A stretch of 31,463 nucleotides of DNA. Origin: Burkholderiaceae bacterium (GTDB lineage: Bacteria > Pseudomonadota > Gammaproteobacteria > Burkholderiales > Burkholderiaceae). Below are positions 15,746 to 23,788 of this stretch, piece after piece (the first letter of the stretch is position 1; every line of letters begins with the position of its first letter). Location: contig JASLEM010000007.1 in the NCBI GenBank assembly GCA_030151165.1, positions 1 to 31,463 on the forward strand. Reading direction: 5' to 3'. The notes under the pieces are model-generated. The model ran no database searches. It saw nothing but the letters and a program-made list of their open reading frames with translations, and had not been told where the DNA came from. Made by a program: the position numbers and the translations under genes.

Positions 15746-16311
15746 ACGTCCCGCGGCCGCACGAGTCCGCGAAGAATGGTGGTCACGCCGTGCTCGAACG
15801 CGGCCTCCAGGCCCGGCCCCAGGTGGAACGCGCTGGCCAGCTCCATCGAGATGAACCCGTGCAGGAACGGCACGAGCACGCGCGCCGCCGCGAAGGCGTC
15901 GTCCTGGCCGACCAGCGCGGCGAAGGACGGCATCATCGGCGCCAGCCCGGCATTGCGCGCCGCCACGCCCTCCTCGGTGCGCGTGGTGCGGATGTCGAAG
16001 ATCAGCGCATAGCAGTTCGGGCCCGCTTGCGCGAAACGGCGAACAGCATGCGACTGCGCCATCAGCGTGGCGCGCGGGTCGCCGGCGACGACGGCGTCGG
16101 CAAACAGCACGGCCAGTTCGGCGAACAGCTCGAGCTCGACCGCGTGCAGGATGGCCGCGCGATCCCGGAAGCGCCCGTACAGCGACGGCGCGCGGATGCC
16201 GACCGCCATCGCAACATCGTTCATCGAAAAGCCGTCCAGCCCCTTCGACTCGATCAGTCGGCGTGCGGCGTCGACGATCTCGGCATCGGTGGTCTTGGGA
16301 CGGGCGGGCAT
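15742..16311 (-). CDS. TetR-family transcriptional regulator
   Basis: A 189-residue regulator. The N-terminal helix-turn-helix (about residues 8-55) reads AEIVDAARRLIESKGLDGFS, then MNDVAMAVGIRAPSLYGRFR. The remaining helical domain would bind a small ligand. The ATG at 16311 (MPARPKTTDAEI) gives the usual short lead; the upstream frame is low-complexity. It lies 57 bases upstream of the 30-residue membrane peptide on the same strand, so it probably controls that operon and perhaps itself. Transcription from the S53 gene should be stopped before it by the hairpin at 16359-16390. Confidence 0.9.
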   Translation of the reverse strand: MPARPKTTDAEIVDAARRLIESKGLDGFSMNDVAMAVGIRAPSLYGRFRDRAAILHAVELELFAELAVLFADAVVAGDPRATLMAQSHAVRRFAQAGPNCYALIFDIRTTRTEEGVAARNAGLAPMMPSFAALVGQDDAFAAARVLVPFLHGFISMELASAFHLGPGLEAAFEHGVTTILRGLVRPRDV

Positions 16312-16348
16312 CGAACCGGAAGGGTAGCCCAAATCGCGGCTCGAGCCG

Positions 16349-16390
16349 AAAAGCGGAAGCCCGCGCCGACTCGGGCGAGTCGGCGCGGGC
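16349..16390 (-). terminator. Rho-independent terminator of the S53 peptidase gene
   Basis: A perfect 14-base inverted repeat (16359-16372 with 16377-16390) closes on a four-base loop. On the minus strand it is followed by TTCCGCTTTT. It lies about 60 bases after the peptidase stop and just upstream of the TetR start, so it insulates the two genes. Confidence 0.8.
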
Positions 16391-16448
16391 GTTCGGGTCG
16401 GGCAGCGCACGGTACGCTGCGCGGCGCCTGGCGCCGCCTGTGGTTCGC

Positions 16449-19400
16449 CTAGTGGATGACCTCCGTCACCACCGGCGACGTGCTGCCGCTGGCGTTGGGT
16501 TCGCCTCCATACACGGCCGTGATGTTGTGCGAGCCGACGCTCAACGTCGATGTCGTGAAGGTCGCGGCCCCGCCGGCGAGGTTGACCGTCGCGAGCGTTG
16601 TCCCGCCGCTCTTGAAGGTCACCGCGCTCGTCGGCGTGCCGGCCGTGGGCGAGGTGACCTTGGCCGTGAACGTGACCGCGGCACCGGCGGTGGCGGGGTT
16701 GAGGGACGACTTCAGCGTCGTGGCCGTCGTCGCCTTGGTGACCGTCTGGGTCAGTGCGGGCGACGTGCTCGTTGCCAGGGTCGGGCTGCCGCCGTACACC
16801 GCCGTGATGACGTTCGCGCCTGCCGGCAAGGTGCTCGTGATGAGCGCGGCCTTGCCGCTGGCGTTGACGGCGACCGTTCCCAGCGTGGTCGACCCTTGCT
16901 TGAAGACGATCGAACCCGCGATCGTGCCGCCGGCCGCCGGCGTCACCGTCGCCGTCAACACCACGGCCGTGCCGTAGACCGACGGGTTCCTCGACGACGC
17001 CAATACCGTGTGCGTGACCTCCGCGACGACCGTGTGGCTCAGCGAGGTCGACGTGCTCCCCACGAAGTCGGCGCTACCGCCATACGCCACCGTGATGGCG
17101 TGCGGCCCGACCGCCAGGGCGGCGGTGGACAGTGTCGCCTCGCCTGCGGTCAGGGCGACCGTGCCGAGAACGGTCGCACCGTCCTTGAACGTGGCGGTGC
17201 CCGACGGCGTACCGGTCGTCGCCGACGCGACCCGCGCGGTGAAGATCACCGCTTGCCGGTACGTCGACGTGCTCGTCGATGCACTGACCGTGGAGAACGA
17301 GGTGGCCTTGACGATGCTCTCGATCAAGGGCGCCGACGTGCTGCCCGCGAAGTCGGGCGTGCTCGCGTAGACCGCGGTGATCGAGTGCGAAGCCGTCGAC
17401 AGCGCCGTGGTGGAGAGGGTCGCCCTCGCCGCCACCAGCGGTGCCGTCCCCAGCACCGCGGCGCCGTCCTTGAACGTCACCGTGCCGGTCGGCGTGCCCT
17501 GCGTCGTCGACTTGACGACGGCCGCGAAGGTGACCGAGACGCCGTGCATCGCCGGATTCCGCGACGACAGGAGGGACGTCGTCGTCATGCCTTGGGTCAC
17601 CTGCTGGATCAACGTCGCCGACGTGCTGGCCTGGTAGAAGCCCGCGCCGAGGTAGGTGGCGGTGATGCCGTGCGAGCCGCCACCCAGGGCCGCCGTCGTG
17701 AGCGAGGCCTTGCCGCTGGCCAGGGCGGCCGAGCCCAGGACCTTGGTGCCGTCCTTGAACGTCACGGTGCCGCCGATGGTGCCCGGCGTCGTCGACGTGA
17801 CGCTGGCCGTGAAGACGACCGGCGAGCCGATCCCGGAAGGATTCTTGGACGACACGAGCGTCGACCTCGTCGGCGCCAGTTCGGTCCACGACAGCGACCG
17901 CGTGCTCTCGACGTTGCCGGCCACGTCGGTGCTGTGGAACAGCACGGTGTGCGGGCCCAGCGGCGTCACCACGAAGGCGCCGCCGTAAGGCTTCGCCGCG
18001 GCCCCGTCGAGCTGATAGCTGGTGCTGGACACACCGCTGGCGTTGTCCGTTGCCGCCAGCGAGACGGTGACGGGCGTCACGACGCTGCTCAATTGCGCGG
18101 TCGTGACCGGCGCGATCGTGTCATAGCCGATACGGCCGTAGGTATAGCCCCCCGACGTGACGCCGGTGTTGTCCCAGGCGCGCACATACACCGTGTGCCA
18201 GCCCTGGCTGACGCCCCCTGCGCAGCCGAAGCCGCCGGCCAGCGACAGGCAGCCCGACGTCGAGTTCGGGAACTGGGGCCCGGAGTAGAACGAGTTGCCG
18301 GAACCCGGCGTGCTCTGGCGGCTGACGTCGCCCGGGTCCACGTCCCAGGCCTGGCTGAAGCCCGCGACACCGGTCGCCGGCAGGCCGCCGGCCGTCGTGT
18401 CGCGTACGGTCCACGCGATGGACTGGTCGGTGTTGTACCAGCGCTCGGTCTGCGGCCCCGACGTGAAGCTGATGACCGGGCCGCCGAAGTCGCCCGCCTG
18501 ATAGGTATTGATCGCCCAGGCCAGCTGGAGCATGTTGACCGAGCCCCAGCCCGTCGTCTGGTCGTGGCCGCCACGCGCGCAGTAGTAGCCGAGACCGTAG
18601 AACGCCGTGTAGTCGTTGTTGTTGCACCCCGTGGTGATGTCGTAGTACGGGTAATGCGGCGCGTAGCCGGGGTTGTTGCCGAAGTAGTAGAGCCGGTAGT
18701 TGGGGTTCCCGAGCGGCGCGCAGGCGTGGCCGTTGCACAAGCCGCCGGTGACGGTGCTCAGGTAGAGCAGGTAGGCGTTTTCGTTGGCGAAGAAGCCCGC
18801 CAGTTCAGGCGCCACGATGCTCGTGCCGCCGTTGCCGCCGAGGCCGCCGTTGAAATAGAGGTTCTGCGGCGTGTTGTACCAGTCCGCGTTGAGCGCGATG
18901 TCGGGTATCGAGCGGCTGCCGTAGCCCATGTTGCTCTGGTAGCCGGGCGTGGGCCAGTAGGCGCTGAAGCCGCCACCGGTGCCGCCACCGTTGGACGCGC
19001 AGCCGTCGGGATTGCCGGTCCAGGTCGTTTCATAGTTGTAGAAGGGGCCGGAAGAGAGCGACAGGCTCGTACCGCCGGCGGCCAGGACGTTCGGATCCGA
19101 CGCCGGATAAGAGACGGAGTCGTGGGTCGTGCAGGTGTTGGGGTTGGTGCCTGCGCTGGACGTGGCACCGCCGTCGCCGGCCGCGCTGACGATCGTCCAC
19201 CCCTGCCCCACCATCGCGTTGAAGATCCCGTGCTCCGTGTCCATGACGGACTGCGGATAGCAGTCGAACTCGGCGCATCCATAGCTGTTGCTGAGGATGC
19301 GGGCATAGCCGTCGTTCAGCATGTGCGAATAGATGTCAGTGAAGGTCGAGAACTGCGTGTTGATGCCGTCGTACATGTAGACCATCGCGGTGTCGACGTA

Positions 19401-20513
19401 GCTGCCGAAGCTGTTCGACATCGCCGTCGACCACTCGAAGTCCATCGTCCCTTCGGCGTCGCAGCAGACCGGCGTGCCGTCGATGTAGAAGATCTGATAG
19501 TGACTGGCGAGGTACGGGTAGGCGTTGTGGAATCCGGTGAAGTCGCTGGTGTTCTGCGTACCGGCCGTCGCGATGGCGATCGAGGTTTCCGGCGGCGTGA
19601 CGTTCGGGTTGTGCAGCGGATTGCAACAATGTCCCAACGCATACAGCGCATTCGTGTCGTACGCATTCGAGTTGTACATGTCGGAGGGGTCATACGCCCC
19701 CCCGGTGATGAACGGCTTGGGCGCGGCCGCCATGGCCTTCGCCGGCGTCTTGCCATTGGTCTTCTGGCTTGGCAGGCGGGACCCGTCCGCGTGCAACCCC
19801 TGGCTCGGGCCGATGGCCTTGCCGGGGCCTGCGACCGACTTCGAGAAGTCGGGGAGCGCGCGCTCCTTGTTGGCGGGAAGCAGGACCTGCACGTCGTTCA
19901 GGCCGCCGATCGAATGGATGACATTCGCCAGGTGAGCCGGCACCGACGGGTCGCGGTCGCTGGAATAGAACTGCTTCGTGACGCCGCCGTTGGCGCTCAT
20001 CTGATACCGATTGATCGTCACCGCGAGTGCGCGTTCGACGACCGTCACGGGGCCTTCCACGTCGACGACCAGGCGATGCCCGAATCGCTGCGTGACGACC
20101 AGACCCTGGGCGCTTGCCCAGTCCACCACCGCCTGTTCGTCCTGCGCGCTGGGCGCGAAGCGGGCGTTCCATTGCGCGGCGGTGAGGAACTGGTGGAATA
20201 CCGGCGTGCCCTTCGTCTGCACGTCCTGCAGGAACTTCTCCTGCTCGGCCAGGTGCTGGGATTGCAGCCCCAGCACCAGATGCATGTGCTGGCTGGCGGG
20301 GGCCTGACCGATCAGCTTGGCCTCGCCCGAGGTCACCACCTTGGGCGTGTGCACGCCCAGCTTGACCATGCGCGGGACGTCCTGTGCCGCGGCCATGGAA
20401 CCCATGACAAGGATCAATAGCATGGCCAATGCGGCCGCGACGAAGGCTGCCCCTTTGCGTAGGGGGCGCGCGAGCAAGGCGAGCGCAAGATTCAAGCGCG
20501 GGTGCGGTTGCAT
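16449..20513 (-). CDS. Secreted sedolisin-type (S53, pro-kumamolisin) peptidase with five Ig-like repeats
   Basis: A 1354-residue exported protein. A signal peptide runs to about residue 43 (AMLLILVMGSMAAAQ). A pro-kumamolisin activation domain spans about 50-210. The S53 catalytic domain follows at about 270-670: E354 and D358 (EGTMD), oxyanion Asp 447 (SAAGDGGA), S565 (GGTSIVAPELAG) and the calcium-site region D625 (YDITTG) with TGWGSVN. A beta-rich linker then leads to five Ig-like repeats to the C-terminus. Many cysteine pairs fit an extracellular protein. ATG 20513 was chosen because CGGAG lies six bases upstream; ATG 20537 is in frame with a poorer site. Its GC content looks lower than its neighbours', which could mean transfer or simply its Asn/Tyr/Thr-rich composition. 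Sedolisins usually act in acid; the repeats may bind surfaces or polymers. Confidence 0.93.
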   Translation of the reverse strand: MQPHPRLNLALALLARPLRKGAAFVAAALAMLLILVMGSMAAAQDVPRMVKLGVHTPKVVTSGEAKLIGQAPASQHMHLVLGLQSQHLAEQEKFLQDVQTKGTPVFHQFLTAAQWNARFAPSAQDEQAVVDWASAQGLVVTQRFGHRLVVDVEGPVTVVERALAVTINRYQMSANGGVTKQFYSSDRDPSVPAHLANVIHSIGGLNDVQVLLPANKERALPDFSKSVAGPGKAIGPSQGLHADGSRLPSQKTNGKTPAKAMAAAPKPFITGGAYDPSDMYNSNAYDTNALYALGHCCNPLHNPNVTPPETSIAIATAGTQNTSDFTGFHNAYPYLASHYQIFYIDGTPVCCDAEGTMDFEWSTAMSNSFGSYVDTAMVYMYDGINTQFSTFTDIYSHMLNDGYARILSNSYGCAEFDCYPQSVMDTEHGIFNAMVGQGWTIVSAAGDGGATSSAGTNPNTCTTHDSVSYPASDPNVLAAGGTSLSLSSGPFYNYETTWTGNPDGCASNGGGTGGGFSAYWPTPGYQSNMGYGSRSIPDIALNADWYNTPQNLYFNGGLGGNGGTSIVAPELAGFFANENAYLLYLSTVTGGLCNGHACAPLGNPNYRLYYFGNNPGYAPHYPYYDITTGCNNNDYTAFYGLGYYCARGGHDQTTGWGSVNMLQLAWAINTYQAGDFGGPVISFTSGPQTERWYNTDQSIAWTVRDTTAGGLPATGVAGFSQAWDVDPGDVSRQSTPGSGNSFYSGPQFPNSTSGCLSLAGGFGCAGGVSQGWHTVYVRAWDNTGVTSGGYTYGRIGYDTIAPVTTAQLSSVVTPVTVSLAATDNASGVSSTSYQLDGAAAKPYGGAFVVTPLGPHTVLFHSTDVAGNVESTRSLSWTELAPTRSTLVSSKNPSGIGSPVVFTASVTSTTPGTIGGTVTFKDGTKVLGSAALASGKASLTTAALGGGSHGITATYLGAGFYQASTSATLIQQVTQGMTTTSLLSSRNPAMHGVSVTFAAVVKSTTQGTPTGTVTFKDGAAVLGTAPLVAARATLSTTALSTASHSITAVYASTPDFAGSTSAPLIESIVKATSFSTVSASTSTSTYRQAVIFTARVASATTGTPSGTATFKDGATVLGTVALTAGEATLSTAALAVGPHAITVAYGGSADFVGSTSTSLSHTVVAEVTHTVLASSRNPSVYGTAVVLTATVTPAAGGTIAGSIVFKQGSTTLGTVAVNASGKAALITSTLPAGANVITAVYGGSPTLATSTSPALTQTVTKATTATTLKSSLNPATAGAAVTFTAKVTSPTAGTPTSAVTFKSGGTTLATVNLAGGAATFTTSTLSVGSHNITAVYGGEPNASGSTSPVVTEVIH
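16452..17870 (-). repeat. Five tandem Ig-like repeats (about 95 codons each)
   Basis: The last 473 codons of the S53 gene form five diverged copies, each with a start like TLVSSKNPSG or TVLASSRNPSVYG, a centre like GTVTFKDGTKVLG and an end like HGITATYLG or ITAVYGG. They fit the bacterial Ig-like domain family Big_3_5. The third copy is the most altered at its start (SFSTVSASTSTSTYRQ). Nucleotide identity is partial, so the copies are old. Confidence 0.85.
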
Positions 20514-20689
20514 GGTTGACTCCGAAAAGTTGCTCATGAGGACAGGCCAGCCCTTGCGAACTGCGTCGGGCACGTCTGGCAGATCTTCATGAGCGAGATC
20601 CCAGATCAGGACGAATGGAAACCGGCGGCAAGTGCAGCCGCCAAGTTCTCGCACCTGCCTTTTCGAGCGCAGAGCGGAACGCCGTTCCT
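20514..20689 (-). promoter_or_regulatory. Long, potentially structured 5' leader of the S53 gene
   Basis: Between the predicted transcription start near 20689 and the ATG lie about 176 bases able to fold. Reading along the transcript: GGAAC-GGC-GTTCC, a 6-base stem GGCGGC/GCCGCC with a 7-base loop (20624-20642), then GCTCATGA (20587-20594) complementary to TCATGAGC (20532-20539) just before the ribosome site. GCCAG/CTGGC could pair inside the last stem. I could not match it to a known riboswitch. An in-frame reading through the leader exists but resembles no protein. Confidence 0.4.
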
Positions 20690-20695
20690 GATTCA

Positions 20696-20724
20696 AATAT
20701 CGAAGTTCCGGCGTCGCTTGTCAC
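20696..20724 (-). promoter_or_regulatory. Sigma-70-like promoter of the S53 gene
   Basis: GTGACA (20719-20724) and GATATT (20696-20701) stand 17 bases apart on the minus strand, matching five and four of six consensus bases, in a stretch clearly more AT-rich than its surroundings. Transcription would start near 20689. Confidence 0.55.
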
Positions 20725-20744
20725 TGTTTTTGACCCCCCTGTTC

Positions 20745-20763
20745 ATGGTTTATCCCTAACCAT
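20745..20763. promoter_or_regulatory. Inverted repeat upstream of the S53 promoter
   Basis: ATGGTT-TATCCCT-AACCAT is a perfect 6-base dyad 20 bases upstream of the -35 box, a suitable position for an activator. In the 240 bases between it and the RluA-family gene I see only one more dyad, GGACA-ATATC-TGTCC at 20913-20927, and no supportable gene. Confidence 0.4.
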
Positions 20764-21005
20764 TTCGTTGAACCTGTCGGATGGCTGAGACGGCTCGAGC
20801 GTGCGCAAAACGCGACGATCAGCGCGGTGACGCACGTCGGCTGGCCTCGAGGACTGCACCTGGGCGAGAACGCTCGCAGGCGTGCTCGATGTCGATAACC
20901 GATTTCTTGAGCGGACAATATCTGTCCCGCAATCGAATCGACGCATGGCGCGAAGTGATCCGTGCGCGCTCGGAGGCGGGGGCTCGCATGTCGAGCCGCG
21001 CGGCA

Positions 21006-21959
21006 TCAGGCCTCGATCGAACCAGGCACCGCGTGGGCCAGTCGACGCCGACTGACGAACCGATGCGCCTCGCCGCTGAACGGGTCGCGGAACGCCAGCT
21101 CGCGCGAGAGGAGCTGGAGGGGCTGTCCGTAGTCGGGTTCGTCGTCCGGAGCCAGGTCGGGCAGCAGGCGGGGATAGATGCAGTCGCCGACCAGGGGCAG
21201 GCCCAGCGCGTTCATCTGCGCTCGAAGCTGGTGTCTGCGGCCCGTCGCGGGCGTCAGGCGATAGCGTGCGAACGTGCCCGCCGGCTGTTCGACGATCTCG
21301 ATCAGTTCGACGAGGGTCTCGGCATTGGGTTCGCCCGGCACGACCTGCATCTGCATGAATCCCACGCCGCGCGGTGGCTCCAGGCGATGGCGGCACACCA
21401 ACGGCAGCGCCAGGTCGGGCCGCCATGCCGCGACGGCTTCGTAGACCTTGCGCACGCGCCGTTCGCGCAGCAGCGCGTGGTAGGCATCGCGCGTGGAAGG
21501 CTGCACCGTGAAGACGAGGACGCCCGCGGTCTCGCGATCGAGCCGATGCATCGGCGCGAGCGTGTCGATCCCGAGCTGGCGCTTGAGCCGCACCAGCGCC
21601 GTCTCCTGCAGGTGGCGTCCGCCGGGTGTCGTCGGCAGGAAGTGGGGCTTGTCCACGACCACCAGGCGCTCGTCCCGGTACAGCAGCTCGATCTCGAACG
21701 GCACGCGGCGCTCGGGCGGCGGGTCGCGCCAGTACCAGATCAGCAGGCCGGGCGGGCAGCCGGCGTTGGCGGCCAACGGCTGCCCCGCGGCGTCCAGCAC
21801 CGCGCCGCGCGCCAGGCGCGAGGGCCAGTCGCCGACGGCGGGAAACCGCGCGACCAGGAAATCGAGCACGTTCGCGAAGTGCCCCGCGCCGACGCCGACG
21901 CGGCTGGCGGCGACGCCATCGCGCAACGGCGGCGTCCAGCCCGCCTCAGGTCGCGGCAT
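21006..21959 (-). CDS. RluA-family RNA pseudouridine synthase
   Basis: A 317-residue cytosolic enzyme isomerising uridine in rRNA or tRNA. The catalytic motif is MHRLDRETAGVLVF with D141; YRDERLVVVDKPHFLPT precedes it, and GRRHQLRAQMNALGLPLVGD is the C-terminal family motif. No S4 domain is obvious; the N-terminal 90 residues (for example WPSRLARGAVLDAAGQPL) are unlike RluC/D and suit the RluA/TruC-like branch. The ATG at 21959 gives this N-terminus. It lies 38 bases after trhO on the same strand and ends the probable gst-trhO-rluA unit. The exact target uridine is unknown. Confidence 0.87.
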   Translation of the reverse strand: MPRPEAGWTPPLRDGVAASRVGVGAGHFANVLDFLVARFPAVGDWPSRLARGAVLDAAGQPLAANAGCPPGLLIWYWRDPPPERRVPFEIELLYRDERLVVVDKPHFLPTTPGGRHLQETALVRLKRQLGIDTLAPMHRLDRETAGVLVFTVQPSTRDAYHALLRERRVRKVYEAVAAWRPDLALPLVCRHRLEPPRGVGFMQMQVVPGEPNAETLVELIEIVEQPAGTFARYRLTPATGRRHQLRAQMNALGLPLVGDCIYPRLLPDLAPDDEPDYGQPLQLLSRELAFRDPFSGEAHRFVSRRRLAHAVPGSIEA

Positions 21960-21997
21960 GGCGACGCTCCGCGTTCGTGCCCGAGAAGGCGGCCATC

Positions 21998-22861
21998 TCA
22001 GCGCGTCGGACCCGCGAGCCGGCGCGCTCGTTGCAGGCGCCACCGCTCGTCGGGGTGCGCGGCGTCGAAGACCTCGTCGGCGGTCGTCGGCGTTTCGCGC
22101 AACGTGCTGTCGAGGGCCACGCGGTTGTCGAAGACGAAGCACTCGCCCTGCCAGTCGCGGTCGGCGTCGCCGAGGCTCTCGAAGTAGTTCAGGATGCCGC
22201 CCTCGAGCTGCCACACGTCCAGCCCCAGGCTGCGCATCCAGGGCGCGGTCTTGTCGCAGCGGATGCCGCCCGTGCAGTACATCGCCACCGGCCTGGCGGC
22301 CGCGCGCCACGCGGGCGCGTTCGTTTCGACGAACGCGGCGAAGTCGCGGAAGTTGTGTACCTGCGGATCGACCGCGCCGCGGAAATGCCCCAACCGGACT
22401 TCGAAGTGGTTGCGGTTGTCGAGGATCACGACGTCCTCGCGCGCCAGCAGCGCTCGCCAGTCCTGCGGCGACAGGTGGCTGGCGTCGTGCTCGTCGGGGG
22501 CGGCGATGGGCGCGCGGGCCGCATCGTCCGATGCAGCCGGCAGCGCGAGCGCCACGATCTCCGGCTTGACGCTGATCTTGAGCAGGCCGAAGGGTTCGGT
22601 GACGCAGTCGCTGTGCCTGAACGCCATGCCGCGCAGCGCGCCGCCCAGCACGTCCGCTCGCTGCAACGCGGCCTCGAACGCCGCCACGGCTTGCGGCTCG
22701 CCGGCGAGCGCGCCATTGACGCCTTCGGGGGCCACGACGATGCTGCCGCGCAGGTCGCGCGCCAACACGCCGAGCGCGTCGGCGACGGCGCGCGGATCGG
22801 CGAGCGGCACGAAGCGATAGAAGGCGCTGTGGCGCAGCGAAGTCGGGGCCCGGTCTGGCAT
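21998..22861 (-). CDS. trhO: tRNA uridine(34) hydroxylase, rhodanese-like
   Basis: A 287-residue protein of the YceA/TrhO family, which hydroxylates uridine 34 of certain tRNAs on the way to 5-(carboxy)methoxyuridine. An N-terminal ferredoxin-like domain (YRFVPL, GSIVVAPEGVNGALAG) precedes a rhodanese domain with VVILDNRNHFEVRLGHFRGA and the active loop CTGGIRCDKT (C196, C202). The C-terminal GGILNYFE matches the family. Start ATG 22861 gives the usual N-terminus. A 38-base gap separates it from the GST gene upstream and again from the pseudouridine synthase downstream; two RNA-modifying enzymes side by side suggest a joint role in translation quality. Confidence 0.9.
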   Translation of the reverse strand: MPDRAPTSLRHSAFYRFVPLADPRAVADALGVLARDLRGSIVVAPEGVNGALAGEPQAVAAFEAALQRADVLGGALRGMAFRHSDCVTEPFGLLKISVKPEIVALALPAASDDAARAPIAAPDEHDASHLSPQDWRALLAREDVVILDNRNHFEVRLGHFRGAVDPQVHNFRDFAAFVETNAPAWRAAARPVAMYCTGGIRCDKTAPWMRSLGLDVWQLEGGILNYFESLGDADRDWQGECFVFDNRVALDSTLRETPTTADEVFDAAHPDERWRLQRARRLAGPTR

Positions 22862-22899
22862 GGCCTCGATTCTCGCAGGCGTGGGCCGGGGCGCGGCGG

Positions 22900-23559
22900 T
22901 CAGAAGTCGATCTCGGCGTCTCCGGGCTGCCAGGCGGCGTACTTCGGCATCACCGAGTCGAACAGCCCGGAGGCCACGATGCGCGTCGTCCACGCCCGCA
23001 GCGCCCCGAGCGGCGCGCCGTCGAACCACGCCGGGTCGACCGCCGCGAACTGGCGCACGAACGGCACGATCGCCATGTCGGCCAGCGATGGCGTCGCGCG
23101 CAGCAGATACGGCCGATCCGCGAGGCGCGCGTCCAGCGGCGCGAGCATCAGTTCGACCGCCTCGTCACGCCAGGCTTGCGGCGACCGCCCGGGATGGCGC
23201 GGCGCGTATTTGTAGCGATCCAGCGCCTGCTTGAAGAGGCCGTCGTTGAGGGCGATCAGCGCGTGCGCCTCGTCCGCTTCCTCGTCACGAAGCCATTCTT
23301 GCGGGTCATGCTGGCCGAGTGCCCACCGCATGATGTCGAGGCTCTGCTCCAGCACGCGGCCGTCCGGCAGCTGCAGCACCGGCAGCGTGCCCTTGGGCGA
23401 CGCGAGCAGCATCGCCGCGGGCTTGTCGCGCAGCGCCACCTCGCGCAGATGCACCCGCACGCCCGACACCTTGAGGGCGAGCCGCGCGCGCATGGCGTAG
23501 GGGCAGCGGCGAAACGAATACAGGATCGGTGCGCCACCGGGCGTGGAGTTCGAAGGCAT
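22900..23559 (-). CDS. Glutathione S-transferase-like protein
   Basis: A 219-residue cytosolic protein with an N-terminal thioredoxin-fold domain (ILYSFRRCPYAMRARLAL; C19-P-Y-A resembles a monothiol glutaredoxin site, as in omega- or beta-type GSTs). PKGTLPVLQLPDGRVLEQSL is the glutathione-binding region. An all-helical C-terminal domain contains SLADMAIVPFVRQFA. The ATG at 23559 was chosen for its fit to the fold. It is the first gene of the probable gst-trhO-rluA unit and diverges from the AttH/CrtC-like gene across a 229-base gap in which I found no clear promoter. The substrate is unknown. Confidence 0.87.
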   Translation of the reverse strand: MPSNSTPGGAPILYSFRRCPYAMRARLALKVSGVRVHLREVALRDKPAAMLLASPKGTLPVLQLPDGRVLEQSLDIMRWALGQHDPQEWLRDEEADEAHALIALNDGLFKQALDRYKYAPRHPGRSPQAWRDEAVELMLAPLDARLADRPYLLRATPSLADMAIVPFVRQFAAVDPAWFDGAPLGALRAWTTRIVASGLFDSVMPKYAAWQPGDAEIDF

Positions 23560-23788
23560 CGCCCGCGATTCTGAACGAGTTCGCCGGCGCGGATGCCTGG
23601 CCGGCGTGGCAAGCCGGCGTCGATGAATGCGACACTGCGCCAGGACAACCCGCCGACGCGAGCGGCCGCGTCCGGAACCGTCCTCCCGCCGACTCCCAGG
23701 AGCTCGACCCCGTCGAGCCCGCACAAAGCCTCCCAGACATCATGATCCACGCGCCCCCGGCAACCCGCCCTGTTCGGACGAGGTGGTG

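Noticed and set aside
16452..17870. Repeated blocks that could suggest a CRISPR or satellite array
   Set aside because: Period of about 285 bases in frame with a coding gene; the copies are diverged Ig-like domains.
16263..20420. A 1385-codon open frame antisense to the S53 gene
   Set aside because: Arg/Val/Ala-rich composition, no family motif, and it mirrors the codon bias of the real gene on the other strand.
20721..20918. A 65-codon minus-strand frame upstream of the S53 promoter
   Set aside because: No family resemblance or ribosome site, and it runs through the dyads and the promoter region.
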